Positions 44,106-53,039 of a stretch of 64,000 bases of DNA are shown one piece after another (within the stretch, counting starts at the first letter, position 1; every line of letters starts with the position of its first letter). The stretch comes from JAPPLB01 sp965208945 (GTDB taxonomy: Bacteria > Acidobacteriota > Terriglobia > Bryobacterales > UBA6623): assembly GCA_965208945.1 (NCBI GenBank), contig OZ242366.1, positions 2,728,001 to 2,792,000 of the forward strand, in the 5' to 3' direction. The notes below the pieces were generated by a model. It did not search any database. It saw only the letters and a program-made list of their open reading frames with translations, and had not been told where the DNA came from. The position numbers were made by a program, and so were the translations under genes.

Positions 44106-45899
44106 TTACTCCCATTCGATCGTCGAGGGAGGCTTGTGGGAAAGATCGTAAAGCACGGCCTCTACCCCGCTGAGCGCCTTCAGCTCACGAGACAGGCCGT
44201 TTAGCTTACCCGCTGGCAGTAGCGCCGTCTCGGCCGTCATGCCGTCGACGGATGTAACCGGGCGCAGCGCGATCGTCTCGCCGCCGTTACGGCTCAACGG
44301 CACCAACACGACAGGACATTGCCAAACCCGGCGATAGAATCCTTGATTCCGCAAAAACTCCGTCACGATGCGGTCCGCTTCTTGCAGCAGCGCGATCCGC
44401 TTCCTCGTCAGCGTCGCCTTCTGCACCCTCCACTCGCCCGGACGCCATCGCTTCGGCTCCAGCGCTAGCACGACCCGATTGGTCTGTCGCTGCCGGTTGG
44501 TGATTTCCGTGGCGAGAGGCAGCAGGCTGCGGAAGTCGAGTGGACCGCCATGGAGAACGGTCAGGTTGGCATAGCTGCGGCTGTCGCCTTGCACGCCTAC
44601 GCTTCGAATCGGCAGCAGGAATCCACGATAGCCGGCGTTCTTCGCCATGCCGTCGATGGCGGAGTCCGTGAGCACTTTTTCGTCCTCTTTCGTGCACAGG
44701 CACCGAATCGCCAGCCCGGGTCCCGGAAAGGGATGACGCCAGATCAGTTGTTGCGGCAGCCCCAGCACCCTCCCCAGCGTCCTCACTTCATCCTTGTAGA
44801 AGTCGGCCAGAGGCTCCAGGATCCGCCCCTCCTTGATCAGCTTCGTGATGCTGTCAACCCGATTGTGATGCGTCTTGATCACTGCCGAGTTCGTGCTTGC
44901 GCCTGACTCGATGCGGTCCGGGTAGATCGTCCCCTGCCCGAGAATCCAGTCGCTCCCGGCGAACTCTTCCTGCTCCAGGACCTGCTCTTGCACATCGACG
45001 AACAACCGCCCGATGATCCGCCGCTTCTTCTCCGGGTCAACGACATTCCGCAATCGGCTCAGGAATTGGCCTCGCGCCGCTACCACGTCGAGCCGTCCGT
45101 ACCCCAGGTGATCGAAGGCCTTTTGGATCTCCCGGGTCTCATCCAGACGCATGAATCCCGTGTCGACGTACACACCATGTACCCGCTCCGTCCCCAGCGC
45201 TTTCACCGTCAGCGCGTACGCCACCGTGGAATCAACGCCTCCGCTGAGGAAGAACAGAACCCACCGATCTTTCACAGTCCGCCGGATCGTCTCGAAAATC
45301 TTGAGGACGCTGTCTTCCGGATGCCAATCCATGCGGCAGCGGCATATCCGGAACAGGAAGTTGCGCAGGATCTCCGAACCGTATGCGGTGTGAACCACCT
45401 CGGGATGGAACTGCAACCCGAAGTATTTACGCTTCAGATCGCCCATCGCCGCCACCGAGCACTGCCGCGTGTCGCCCAGCGTTTCAAATCCGGGCGGCAG
45501 CTTCGCGACGTGGTCGCCGTGGCTCATCCAGACTCTTTGGCGCAACGGCAAATCCGCGAAGAGAGGCAATTCGTGCCTGATCCGCACATCGGCTTGGCCG
45601 TATTCGTTATCCCTGCCCTTCTCGACCTCGCCCTCGAGGTATTGCGCCATGAGTTGGTGCCCATAGCAGATCCCCAGCAACGGTCGGTCGAGTTGAAACA
45701 GGCTCGGTTTCGGGCGAGGGCTCCCCTTCAGGAAAACGCTTGCCGGACCGCCGGAGATAATGACGCCTTTGTATCGACTGAGCTTCTGGGTGGCCGTTTC
45801 CAGGGGCAGAATCTCAGCGTAGACGCCGAGTTCGCGCACTTTCCGGGCAATCAGGTGACAGTACTGTCCGCCCGAGTCCAGGACGGCTATTTTTTCCAT
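44106..45899 (-). CDS. guaA: GMP synthase (glutamine-hydrolysing), long form
   Basis: Converts XMP to GMP with glutamine and ATP. The 597-residue protein has a class I amidotransferase domain (Cys78 in GICYGHQ, FHPEV), an ATP-pyrophosphatase domain with PP-loop FLSGGVDSTVA, and a C-terminal dimerisation part. The segment after the PP-loop reads IKTHHNRVDSITKLIKEGRI then LEPLADFYKDEVRTLG, like the eukaryotic-type enzyme rather than the short E. coli type (525 residues). The stop is TAA or TGA-free context before the fpg gap; start ATG with GGGAGG just upstream. Confidence 0.95.
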   Translation of the reverse strand: MEKIAVLDSGGQYCHLIARKVRELGVYAEILPLETATQKLSRYKGVIISGGPASVFLKGSPRPKPSLFQLDRPLLGICYGHQLMAQYLEGEVEKGRDNEYGQADVRIRHELPLFADLPLRQRVWMSHGDHVAKLPPGFETLGDTRQCSVAAMGDLKRKYFGLQFHPEVVHTAYGSEILRNFLFRICRCRMDWHPEDSVLKIFETIRRTVKDRWVLFFLSGGVDSTVAYALTVKALGTERVHGVYVDTGFMRLDETREIQKAFDHLGYGRLDVVAARGQFLSRLRNVVDPEKKRRIIGRLFVDVQEQVLEQEEFAGSDWILGQGTIYPDRIESGASTNSAVIKTHHNRVDSITKLIKEGRILEPLADFYKDEVRTLGRVLGLPQQLIWRHPFPGPGLAIRCLCTKEDEKVLTDSAIDGMAKNAGYRGFLLPIRSVGVQGDSRSYANLTVLHGGPLDFRSLLPLATEITNRQRQTNRVVLALEPKRWRPGEWRVQKATLTRKRIALLQEADRIVTEFLRNQGFYRRVWQCPVVLVPLSRNGGETIALRPVTSVDGMTAETALLPAGKLNGLSRELKALSGVEAVLYDLSHKPPSTIEWE

Positions 45900-45981
45900 G
45901 GGGAGGAGCGTACTGATGAAGAGAACACAGGCCTTCCGGGAAAGGCCCGTGTCTGCAACGGACTAGTATATCATTGGTGAT

Positions 45982-47415
45982 GTGATCGCCCCCGAAGCCA
46001 TTGAAAAACTGAGAGATATCGTCGGCCCAAAGGGTCTTCTCGAGCACCCCCAGCAGCTCATGCTCTACGAATACGACGGCAGCATCGAGAAGGGCCGTCC
46101 GGAGTGTGTCGTTTTCCCCGCATCCACCGAGGATGTCGTTGCCATCGTAAAGATCGCTCGCGATTTCAACCTGCCGCTCGTCGGACGCGGCGCCGGCACC
46201 GGTCTGAGCGGAGGAACGATCCCCACCGCGGGCGGCATCATGATCGCCTTCGCTCGCATGAACAAGATCCTTGAGATCGATCTGGCGAATGAGTGCGCTG
46301 TCGTTCAGCCGGGTGTCGTCAATATCGACATCACGCTTGCCGTGCAAGGCGACGGCTACTACTACGCGCCGGACCCCTCAAGCCAGCGGGCCTGCACGAT
46401 CGGCGGCAACGTGGCGGAAAACTCCGGCGGACCGCACACGCTGATTTACGGAGTCACCACCAATCACACTCTGGGCGTCGAGGCTGTGCTTCCGGACGGC
46501 GCCGTCATCCGGACGGGCGGGAAAGAAGCCGATCCGGCGGGCTACGACCTGACCGGGCTCCTCACCGGCTCGGAGGGCACCATGGCCCTGATCACCAAGG
46601 TCATCGTGCGTCTGATGCGCGCCCCTGAAAAGGTGAAGACGCTGCTCGCCATCTATGACAGCCCCGAAGACGCTGCCGCCACCGTCGGTGCGATGACGGC
46701 TCGGGCGGTCATTCCGGCCGCGGTCGAGATGCTCGACGGCGTGATGCTGCGGATGGTTGAGGAGGCGACTCATGCGGGCTATCCGATGGACGCCGACGCG
46801 GTTCTGCTGATCGAGCTCGAGGGGCCGACCGAGGCTGTCGACGAACAGGCGGAGCAAGTCGACGCTGTCTGCAAGGAGTGCCGCGCCCGGGAAGTCAGGG
46901 TCGCCAGGTCGGACGAAGAGCGCGCACTGCTATGGAAAGGCCGCAAGAACGCCTTTGGCGCCGTCGGCCGCGTCAGCCCCACCTACTATGTTCAGGATGG
47001 TGTCGTTCCCCGAACTCGCGTCGCTGACACGCTGCGCTTCATCTATGAGGTTTCGGAGAAATACGGCCTCACCATCAGCAACATCTTTCACGCCGGCGAC
47101 GGAAACATGCACCCGATCATCCTGTTCGACCCTCGAAAGGCGGGTGAACTCGACAAGACCAAGAAAGCCGGAGCCGAGATCCTCGAATATTGCGTCAACG
47201 CCGGCGGCTCAATCACCGGCGAGCACGGCGTCGGCATGGAGAAAAACGACCTCATGCCGATCGCTTTCAGCCAGGACAGCCTCGACATGATGGAGACCCT
47301 CATCAAGGTCTTCGATCCCGACCGCCGTTTGAACCCTGGCAAGATTCTCCCCACAGGCAAAGGCTGTCTCGAAGTCCGCCCGATGACACCCAGGGCCCGT
47401 GAGATGGTGTGGTAG
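45982..47415 (+). CDS. glcD: FAD-linked oxidase, glycolate oxidase subunit GlcD-like
   Basis: The 477-residue flavoprotein starts at GTG. The N-terminal FAD-binding (PCMH) domain has VGRGAGTGLSGGTIP, NVAENSGGPHTLIYGVTTNH and GSEGTMALITKV. The C-terminal FAD-oxidase domain ends with the conserved HAGDGNMHPIILFD and GEHGVGMEK motifs, then RLNPGKILP. It probably oxidises a 2-hydroxy acid (glycolate or D-lactate). GlcE and GlcF subunits are not next to it, so a D-lactate or stand-alone role is also possible. Confidence 0.93.
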   Translation: MIAPEAIEKLRDIVGPKGLLEHPQQLMLYEYDGSIEKGRPECVVFPASTEDVVAIVKIARDFNLPLVGRGAGTGLSGGTIPTAGGIMIAFARMNKILEIDLANECAVVQPGVVNIDITLAVQGDGYYYAPDPSSQRACTIGGNVAENSGGPHTLIYGVTTNHTLGVEAVLPDGAVIRTGGKEADPAGYDLTGLLTGSEGTMALITKVIVRLMRAPEKVKTLLAIYDSPEDAAATVGAMTARAVIPAAVEMLDGVMLRMVEEATHAGYPMDADAVLLIELEGPTEAVDEQAEQVDAVCKECRAREVRVARSDEERALLWKGRKNAFGAVGRVSPTYYVQDGVVPRTRVADTLRFIYEVSEKYGLTISNIFHAGDGNMHPIILFDPRKAGELDKTKKAGAEILEYCVNAGGSITGEHGVGMEKNDLMPIAFSQDSLDMMETLIKVFDPDRRLNPGKILPTGKGCLEVRPMTPRAREMVW

Positions 47416-47427
47416 CATCTCCGCTCG

Positions 47428-47826
47428 GTGAGTACGCTTACCCGTTATTGGCTCCTCCAGATTCCCGGATGGGTTCTTCTGATCCTGGTCCTGGGACTGG
47501 CGCACGACCGGTTCGATCTCCCTGCCTGGGTCGGCGGAATCATCATGCTGCTCTGGGTCGCCAAGGATGCGATCCTCTATCCCATTCTGAAGCCGGGTTA
47601 CGAAACAGGAGTGAAGACCGGATCAGAGCGCCTTGTCGGCCTGATCGGCATCGCCAGGCAGGATCTCGGTCCCGACGGCTATGTTCTCGTTAACGGTGAA
47701 CTCTGGAAGGCCGTCGCCGACCCTCTCGACACTCCCATTCCAGCCGGCGCTGACGTTCGGGTCAATGCGGCGCGCGGGATGCTCCTCAGCGTTGCACGGG
47801 TTCAAGATCCGGACCGCTATCGCTGA
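47428..47826 (+). CDS. NfeD-like membrane protein
   Basis: The 132-residue protein starts at GTG. Two hydrophobic segments (about 10-25 and 35-52: WVLLILVLGLAHD, WVGGIIMLLWVAKDAILYPI) are followed by an OB-fold C-terminus with LIGIARQDLGPDGYVLVNGE and AGADVRVNAARGMLLSV. This is the short NfeD form usually linked to membrane-protein quality control (stomatin partners). It lies 12 bases downstream of glcD. Confidence 0.85.
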   Translation: MSTLTRYWLLQIPGWVLLILVLGLAHDRFDLPAWVGGIIMLLWVAKDAILYPILKPGYETGVKTGSERLVGLIGIARQDLGPDGYVLVNGELWKAVADPLDTPIPAGADVRVNAARGMLLSVARVQDPDRYR

Positions 47827-47916
47827 GTGAAACAAGCGGATCGGATCGACGCGTATCGCGTATTCCGCACTCCGCGCCGAGCGGCTTCGGAGCCCGTCGC
47901 TGCTGCCACGGGACTT

Positions 47917-49893
47917 TCAGGGAATGACGATACGCAGAATCCGCGTATCGGTCGTGATGCGGTCAAGCAGATTGTCGCCCGAGACGAGACGGCCGAAGTT
48001 GGTGTAACGCCCTTCCCACAGCGGCTGCGGCGCCAGACAGATGAAGAACTGATTTCCCGCCGCATCCTTCTCGTCCTCCGCCATCGCCAAGCTTCCGCGC
48101 AGGAACGGATCATAGTGGATCTCGGTGCGAATCGTGTGCCCCGGGCTGCCGGAACCATCCTGATCTCCCGCCTTGGCGTACGAGCCCGGGATGACCTCCA
48201 TGAATCGCTGCCCGTCATAAAACCCCCGTTCGGCCAGTTCGACAAAGTTTCTGGAAGTGAGCGGGGCATTGGCATAGTCGAGACGGAGTTCCATCAACCC
48301 TAACGACGTTTCCATGCGAATGAGGCGGCTGCGGGAACGCGCCAGTTCCTGGTAGTGCTTCGGCTTGAGGTCGACTTCGATGGCCCCGATTCTCTGGTCG
48401 TGGCTTTCGCCGAAAAGGACCCGCAGATAGCGCACTGCGCGCTTTCTGATCCGACGGTCAGGGTCGTCAAGCGCTTCGAGCAACAAGGCGCGCGCGCCGC
48501 GCCGGTCCGCCGAGCGGGCCGCGGCGGCGAGCGCATTCGCCCGCAAGCCGGTATCATTCGCCTGAAGGCCGTGGCCGTACAAAGCTCGGCAGTTTTCGAG
48601 TGGCGGCTCGGATGCCAGCAGCAAGGCCGTGCTGACGACACGTTGGTCTTCGTGATTCAGCGCTTCGTCCAACAGGCCCTCGGTTTGGGGAACCTCGCGG
48701 GCCAGCAACTCGGGAAGGATCTTCGGCTTCGCGGCGCTCAACTCTTCGCTGTCGGAACGCCACAAACCGAGCAGGTAGGACGTGGCGTCGTCGGTCTTGC
48801 GCAGTCGCAGAGAGGCCAACAGCGTATTCATACCCTCATCCCGGTAGCGCGGGGGCAGAACTCCCGGTTCCGTCGGGAGCACGGCGAAAACATCCAGACG
48901 CGCCAGGGCCAACTCGGAGCGCAGTGACAGCAGGCGCCCCTCGCTCAGCAGTGATTCAAGTAACGGACGGGCACGGGAATCGCCCAGCAACCCCAACGAA
49001 TCCACTGCAGCGGCGCGCACGTTTTCGTTCGCGTCCCCGAGGGCCTTTACGAGGACTTTGAACACTTCAGGATTGCGGGTCTTGGCCAACGAGGACATTG
49101 CTTGCATACGAACCTTCGGATCCGCGTCGTTCGACATCCGTGTCAGGAGGTCGAGCACCTCCGGGGAAAGCTGCGCGCGGCCGAGGCCGCGCACGGCTTC
49201 GATGCGCATCCACGGATTGCGATCTTTGGTGAGGTTGATAAAAGACCGCGTCAGTTCGTCATCGACATTCGCTCCGAGATCGAGAAGAGCGCGGGTGGCT
49301 GCCCAGCGGGTCTCCGCATCATCGGAGCGGCGGCGGGCCGCGATCCAGGGAACGGCTTTGCGGTCACCCATTCGAACCAGGGCTCTCATCGTTACCGGCA
49401 GCGGGGCGGGTGTTCGTGTGATATGCACGGACGCCGCTTGCCAGCGCAGCTTGCCCAGCGCTTCGACGGCATGTTCGACGACCGTTCGATGACGGTCCCG
49501 GAGAGCAGCGATCAGTGCGCCAGCGGCTTTCTTCCGTGGTTTGTGGCCGGTTTCGGCCAACGTATCGCGGTCCTCCATCTCTCCGATCGCGAAGGCGGCA
49601 GCGGCGCGTACACGGGGAATCGGGTCTCGAAGCGTCTGGACGAGGATGCCGAGTGTGTCAGCTTTGCCGATACGGCCGAGCGCGAGGCAGGCCCGGGCGC
49701 GGTGCTCCGCGATGGGGTTCCGGAGCTGTTCAAGCAGCCAGCGGTCGACCGTTCGGCGGTCCTCCCGCTGCAGGAAATCACCCTCGATCAAATGCGGAGG
49801 GCGTGTCAGGATCAGCCATCCGGCCGCCAGGCCGAACAGCACCATGCAAACGGCGAGATACTTGAGCTCGTGCCTCCTGACGATATCGACCAT
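47917..49893 (-). CDS. HEAT-repeat / cyclophilin-type peptidyl-prolyl isomerase fusion
   Basis: The 658-residue protein has one N-terminal membrane segment (about 12-30, YLAVCMVLFGLAAGWLIL), a long array of HEAT/PBS-lyase repeats (about 58-520; e.g. AEHRARACLALGRIGKADTL, NVRAAAVDSLGLLGDSRARP) and a C-terminal cyclophilin domain (about 545-655; TSRNFVELAERGFYDGQRF, GSLAMA...GNQFFICL). It is probably a membrane-anchored periplasmic chaperone whose HEAT solenoid binds clients. It is divergent from a phosphoesterase gene 53 bases away. Confidence 0.9.
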   Translation of the reverse strand: MVDIVRRHELKYLAVCMVLFGLAAGWLILTRPPHLIEGDFLQREDRRTVDRWLLEQLRNPIAEHRARACLALGRIGKADTLGILVQTLRDPIPRVRAAAAFAIGEMEDRDTLAETGHKPRKKAAGALIAALRDRHRTVVEHAVEALGKLRWQAASVHITRTPAPLPVTMRALVRMGDRKAVPWIAARRRSDDAETRWAATRALLDLGANVDDELTRSFINLTKDRNPWMRIEAVRGLGRAQLSPEVLDLLTRMSNDADPKVRMQAMSSLAKTRNPEVFKVLVKALGDANENVRAAAVDSLGLLGDSRARPLLESLLSEGRLLSLRSELALARLDVFAVLPTEPGVLPPRYRDEGMNTLLASLRLRKTDDATSYLLGLWRSDSEELSAAKPKILPELLAREVPQTEGLLDEALNHEDQRVVSTALLLASEPPLENCRALYGHGLQANDTGLRANALAAAARSADRRGARALLLEALDDPDRRIRKRAVRYLRVLFGESHDQRIGAIEVDLKPKHYQELARSRSRLIRMETSLGLMELRLDYANAPLTSRNFVELAERGFYDGQRFMEVIPGSYAKAGDQDGSGSPGHTIRTEIHYDPFLRGSLAMAEDEKDAAGNQFFICLAPQPLWEGRYTNFGRLVSGDNLLDRITTDTRILRIVIP

Positions 49894-49946
49894 GCCGTCG
49901 CTATCTTAGCCGGTTTCGTTAGACTGGACCTCCGAGGTATATCGTG

Positions 49947-50540
49947 ATGCGCATCCAGATTTTTTCCGACATCCACAACGATCTGAAGCAGCTCGAGCGG
50001 GTGGTGAGCCAGGACGCCGATATCTACATCTCGGCCGGCGATCTCGTCACGTGGGCCAGAGGTCTGTCCGACTGTGCAAAGGTTCTCGAACCGCTCGGCG
50101 AGAGGTTATGGGTATTGCCGGGCAACCACGAATCCTCCGACCAGATCGCGATGTTTTGCGGGGATCACGGCTTTCGGAACTTTCACGGCCAGATCTTCGA
50201 GATGAACGGATGGCATTTCGCCGGGCTCGGTTATTCGAATCGCACGCCTTTCAGCACGCCGGGCGAGTTCAGCGAGGATCAAATCGCGGAGCGGCTGGCG
50301 AAGTTCACGGGGCTGTCACCGATGGTCCTGGTCTGTCACGCGCCACCGCTTGAAACGGATCTCGATGGCGTGAAGCCCGGCCAGCATTTCGGCAGCCCCA
50401 AGGTGCGCGAGTTCATCGAAGCCGAGCAGCCGAGGTTTTTTTTCTGCGGCCACATTCATGAAGCGGCGGGCAATGAGATGAAGATCGGCGAAACCGTTGG
50501 CCGCAACGTTGGCAAGCAGGGATACCTTCTGGAGCTGTGA
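49947..50540 (+). CDS. Calcineurin-like metallophosphoesterase
   Basis: The 197-residue protein has the metallophosphoesterase motifs FSDIHND, SAGDLV, LPGNHES, VCHAPP and CGHIHEA in order, which build the dinuclear metal site. Substrates range from nucleotides to phosphodiesters; none is assigned. ATG 49947 directly follows a GTG that could also serve as start. Confidence 0.9.
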   Translation: MRIQIFSDIHNDLKQLERVVSQDADIYISAGDLVTWARGLSDCAKVLEPLGERLWVLPGNHESSDQIAMFCGDHGFRNFHGQIFEMNGWHFAGLGYSNRTPFSTPGEFSEDQIAERLAKFTGLSPMVLVCHAPPLETDLDGVKPGQHFGSPKVREFIEAEQPRFFFCGHIHEAAGNEMKIGETVGRNVGKQGYLLEL

Positions 50541-50573
50541 GTAGCCGCGGAGGGTATGCCCGAAAGCCGGGAA

Positions 50574-52199
50574 TCAACGCAGGACTTCTTTGAGCAGACG
50601 GCCGTCTGTCTCAGGCGGCATAGGAACTCCGATGATACGGGCGAGCGTTGGCGCCACGTCCACGAGGCCCGCTGGTTCGCTGAATCGTCCTGAAGGGATA
50701 CTCCCGCCCAGGAACATGATCGGCACATGGCGGTCATAGTCGTAGGGACTGCCATGGCCGGTGCTGCCCTGGGCTCGATCGACGTAGTGGTGTTTCTTGA
50801 TTTGGACGATGAGATGTTGGCTGCGCGGCGGGTAGAAGGAGTTGCGATAGAGCTTTTCGATCGCATCGCCGTAGGCCTCTCCTTGTAAATCGGAATGACG
50901 ATAGACCTTTTCGACGTACCCGGTTTCGAGGATGGCTTGGCGGCCGAGCTCCTCGGCCTCCTCCCGTGAGACACCCAACGACTCAAGGCGCTTGAGATCG
51001 AAGAAGATGTGCGGCGGATCGAAATAGGCGACTGCTTCACCGGCATCGGGGTGCATTTTGTTGATCGCGCGGTTCACCGCATCAGGGATCAGATTCTTCG
51101 GGAATCGTTTCGCCCTCTCTCCCTGTAGGGCGAGATGCTCCACCAGAGGCAGCACGCCATGGTCGGCCGTCAGGGCGATGGCGGTTTGACGCAGGCCGAT
51201 CCGTTCGTCCAACTCGTCGAATAGGCGGCCCAGGACGTAATCGAGCCGCAGGATCTGATCCATGGCTTCTTGGCTGAACGGCCCGAAGTCGTGCCCTACG
51301 CGATCGACGCCCGCGAAACTCAAGGCGAGCAGGTCGGGGGCGTCGTCGTCCCCGAGTTCATGTCCTTCGATGGCCGCGAGAGCCGCCGCGAGCACGATCT
51401 CGTCGCCAAGAGCCGAGTTCATCAGGTCGTAGTAGAATTCCTGATCCGGCGGGTTCCCTCGAAGGCGGTGCGGGAAAGTCGTGTCGAGCCCGTACTTCTC
51501 GCCGGAAAAGTCGTCTTTTCGCGCGTACCGCTCGTACAGCGAGCGGTCCTGGAGAAAGGGTTTCCATGTTTCCCCGTAGAAACTGTCTGCGAGTTGCCGC
51601 ACGTTGAAAGCCGCAAGCCACCTCGGAGCTTCCGTTTGGTAGTAGCTGCTCGTTACAAGACATCCGCAATCGACCGAGAGCCAGTAGGCGCCGTCCGCCT
51701 TCTTGCCGGCCAGAAGAATCGCCGAGCGGTCTTTCGACGCGACAGCGACCACCTTGGCTTCAGGATGCGCGGCCTTCAACCGGTCGCCCAAAGCGGACGC
51801 TTCGAGAATGCGCGGGGATGAAGTGCTGCCCGTCCCTCCCACTGCTTGCTCGGACGGGTCGTACACCGCGCCGACGCGTTTGCCGTATTTCGGGTCGTAG
51901 CGGTTGTTGGCGGTGACGCCATGCGTCGCGGGATGACGGCCGGTCGAGATGGTGGCGTGTCCGGGGGACGTCAGAGTGATGGCGTGCTGCAGCTTGGCGT
52001 TGGTGAAGACGGCCCCGTCGTCGAGAAGCCGTCGAAAGCCGCCCTTGAAGAGATCATCGAAGCGCGTGAGGTAGTCGTAACGGAGTTGGTCAATGACCAC
52101 CAGTACGACAAGCTTGGGGCGGCCCGGAGCCGGTTTTTCGGTTGCGATGACTCCGAGTGTCAGAACACCCAGCAGAGTGAAAGCCAGGAAGCGGCTCAT
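50574..52199 (-). CDS. PafA-like alkaline phosphatase family protein
   Basis: The 541-residue exported enzyme has a signal peptide (RFLAFTLLGVLTLGVIA), metal ligand Asp37 in VVIDQLRYD, the nucleophile region LTSPGHATISTGRHP (Thr77, with Ser78 adjacent), SFAGVDRVGHDFG and LTADHGVLPLVEH, then GSTGHGSPYDYDRHVPIMF. This is the PafA/NPP branch of the alkaline phosphatase superfamily, which cleaves phosphate mono- or diesters in the periplasm. Its ATG overlaps the stop of the DUF2007 gene by 4 bases. Confidence 0.92.
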   Translation of the reverse strand: MSRFLAFTLLGVLTLGVIATEKPAPGRPKLVVLVVIDQLRYDYLTRFDDLFKGGFRRLLDDGAVFTNAKLQHAITLTSPGHATISTGRHPATHGVTANNRYDPKYGKRVGAVYDPSEQAVGGTGSTSSPRILEASALGDRLKAAHPEAKVVAVASKDRSAILLAGKKADGAYWLSVDCGCLVTSSYYQTEAPRWLAAFNVRQLADSFYGETWKPFLQDRSLYERYARKDDFSGEKYGLDTTFPHRLRGNPPDQEFYYDLMNSALGDEIVLAAALAAIEGHELGDDDAPDLLALSFAGVDRVGHDFGPFSQEAMDQILRLDYVLGRLFDELDERIGLRQTAIALTADHGVLPLVEHLALQGERAKRFPKNLIPDAVNRAINKMHPDAGEAVAYFDPPHIFFDLKRLESLGVSREEAEELGRQAILETGYVEKVYRHSDLQGEAYGDAIEKLYRNSFYPPRSQHLIVQIKKHHYVDRAQGSTGHGSPYDYDRHVPIMFLGGSIPSGRFSEPAGLVDVAPTLARIIGVPMPPETDGRLLKEVLR

Positions 52200-52459
52200 T
52201 CAGGGCCGTCTCCGCCATCTTCATTGCCGCTGTCTTCGCTGACGCGAGCGGCTTGAATCAACTGCTCCGTTTCCTCTTTGTACGAAGAAAAAACCTTCAC
52301 CGACACGCGGCCGACGGGCATTTCGAGGACGTTCTCACGAACGATCAGCGACTCGATCCCGGAGGATTCAAGCAGGCCATGGATGGCTTCCGCCTCGATT
52401 TCGGCCGAGTGGCTTCGAGAAGAAAAGACAGTGACAAGTTCGTCGGTTGCGTCTGGCAC
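52196..52459 (-). CDS. DUF2007 small protein
   Basis: The 87-residue cytoplasmic protein has the DUF2007 pattern TVFSSRSHSAEIEAEAIHGL and ..SGIESLIVRENV, known as a putative prokaryotic signal-transducing domain. GTG start with AGGAG 7 bases upstream. It overlaps the downstream phosphatase by 4 bases, so the two are cotranslated. Confidence 0.85.
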   Translation of the reverse strand: MPDATDELVTVFSSRSHSAEIEAEAIHGLLESSGIESLIVRENVLEMPVGRVSVKVFSSYKEETEQLIQAARVSEDSGNEDGGDGPE

Positions 52460-52795
52460 GGAATCTCCTGGCGCCCGGCGTCACAGGCGCCGCTTTCTGC
52501 GGTCCCGGTGTCGGCGTGTTCAATTTCAGCGGCTCTCAGTATAATTCGACCGAGCTTGTGTCGCCGCCTCTGAGTCGCGTTCGTCCTGTCAAATAGTGCC
52601 GCACAGTATGCGCAGGCGCTACGTGCTGACGAGCTTCGGCCCGGACGCGCGGGGGGTGTGTCTTGATTGCAAATCAGATGTGAGAATAGCCCTTGTGTTC
52701 GCAGTCGGTGCGAAAGGGTCGCACGACCAACAACAGCTTCCGTGACCGTCGAAATCACTGCCAAGTCACTGCTTCTCGCCCACGATTGCGCCGAT
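52460..52795. other. Divergent intergenic region
   Basis: Carries the promoter of DUF2007 on the minus strand and the start of upstream module Y on the plus strand. No gene recognised. Confidence 0.4.
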
Positions 52796-52970
52796 TTGTG
52801 GGGAATTGTTGGGCAATTGTGCAGTATGGGGGCAGTCTCGTTGCACTTGAGCCACTGTCCGCGCATCGTCATCCTTTCTCGGACGGCCCCGCGGCGAACG
52901 CAAAATGAACCCGTGCTGAGAGAGGGGAACATTCTGTATTACGTTGACATGGCGCCCTCTGCGGTTGACA
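52796..52970 (+). promoter_or_regulatory. Conserved upstream module, copy Y
   Basis: Blocks shared with 30309-30506: TTGCACTTGAGCCACTGTCC (52841), GCGGCGAACGCAAAATGAAC (52891), GTGCTGAGAGAGGGGAAC, then two TTGACA boxes 21 bases apart (52944-52949 and 52965-52970). It precedes the mannonate-dehydratase-like gene (ATG 53040). Confidence 0.6.
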
Positions 52971-53039
52971 CCGCAAGTCAAAAAGTGTTCCCATTGCGGG
53001 GCGGTGGAAATCATCCGCGGGAGGATGAGGGAGACTCTC

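Noticed and set aside
52944..53039. N-terminal extension of the UxuA-like protein starting at 52944
   Set aside because: The 32 extra residues precede a clear twin-arginine signal and include the TTGACA boxes; ATG 53040 has a ribosome site.
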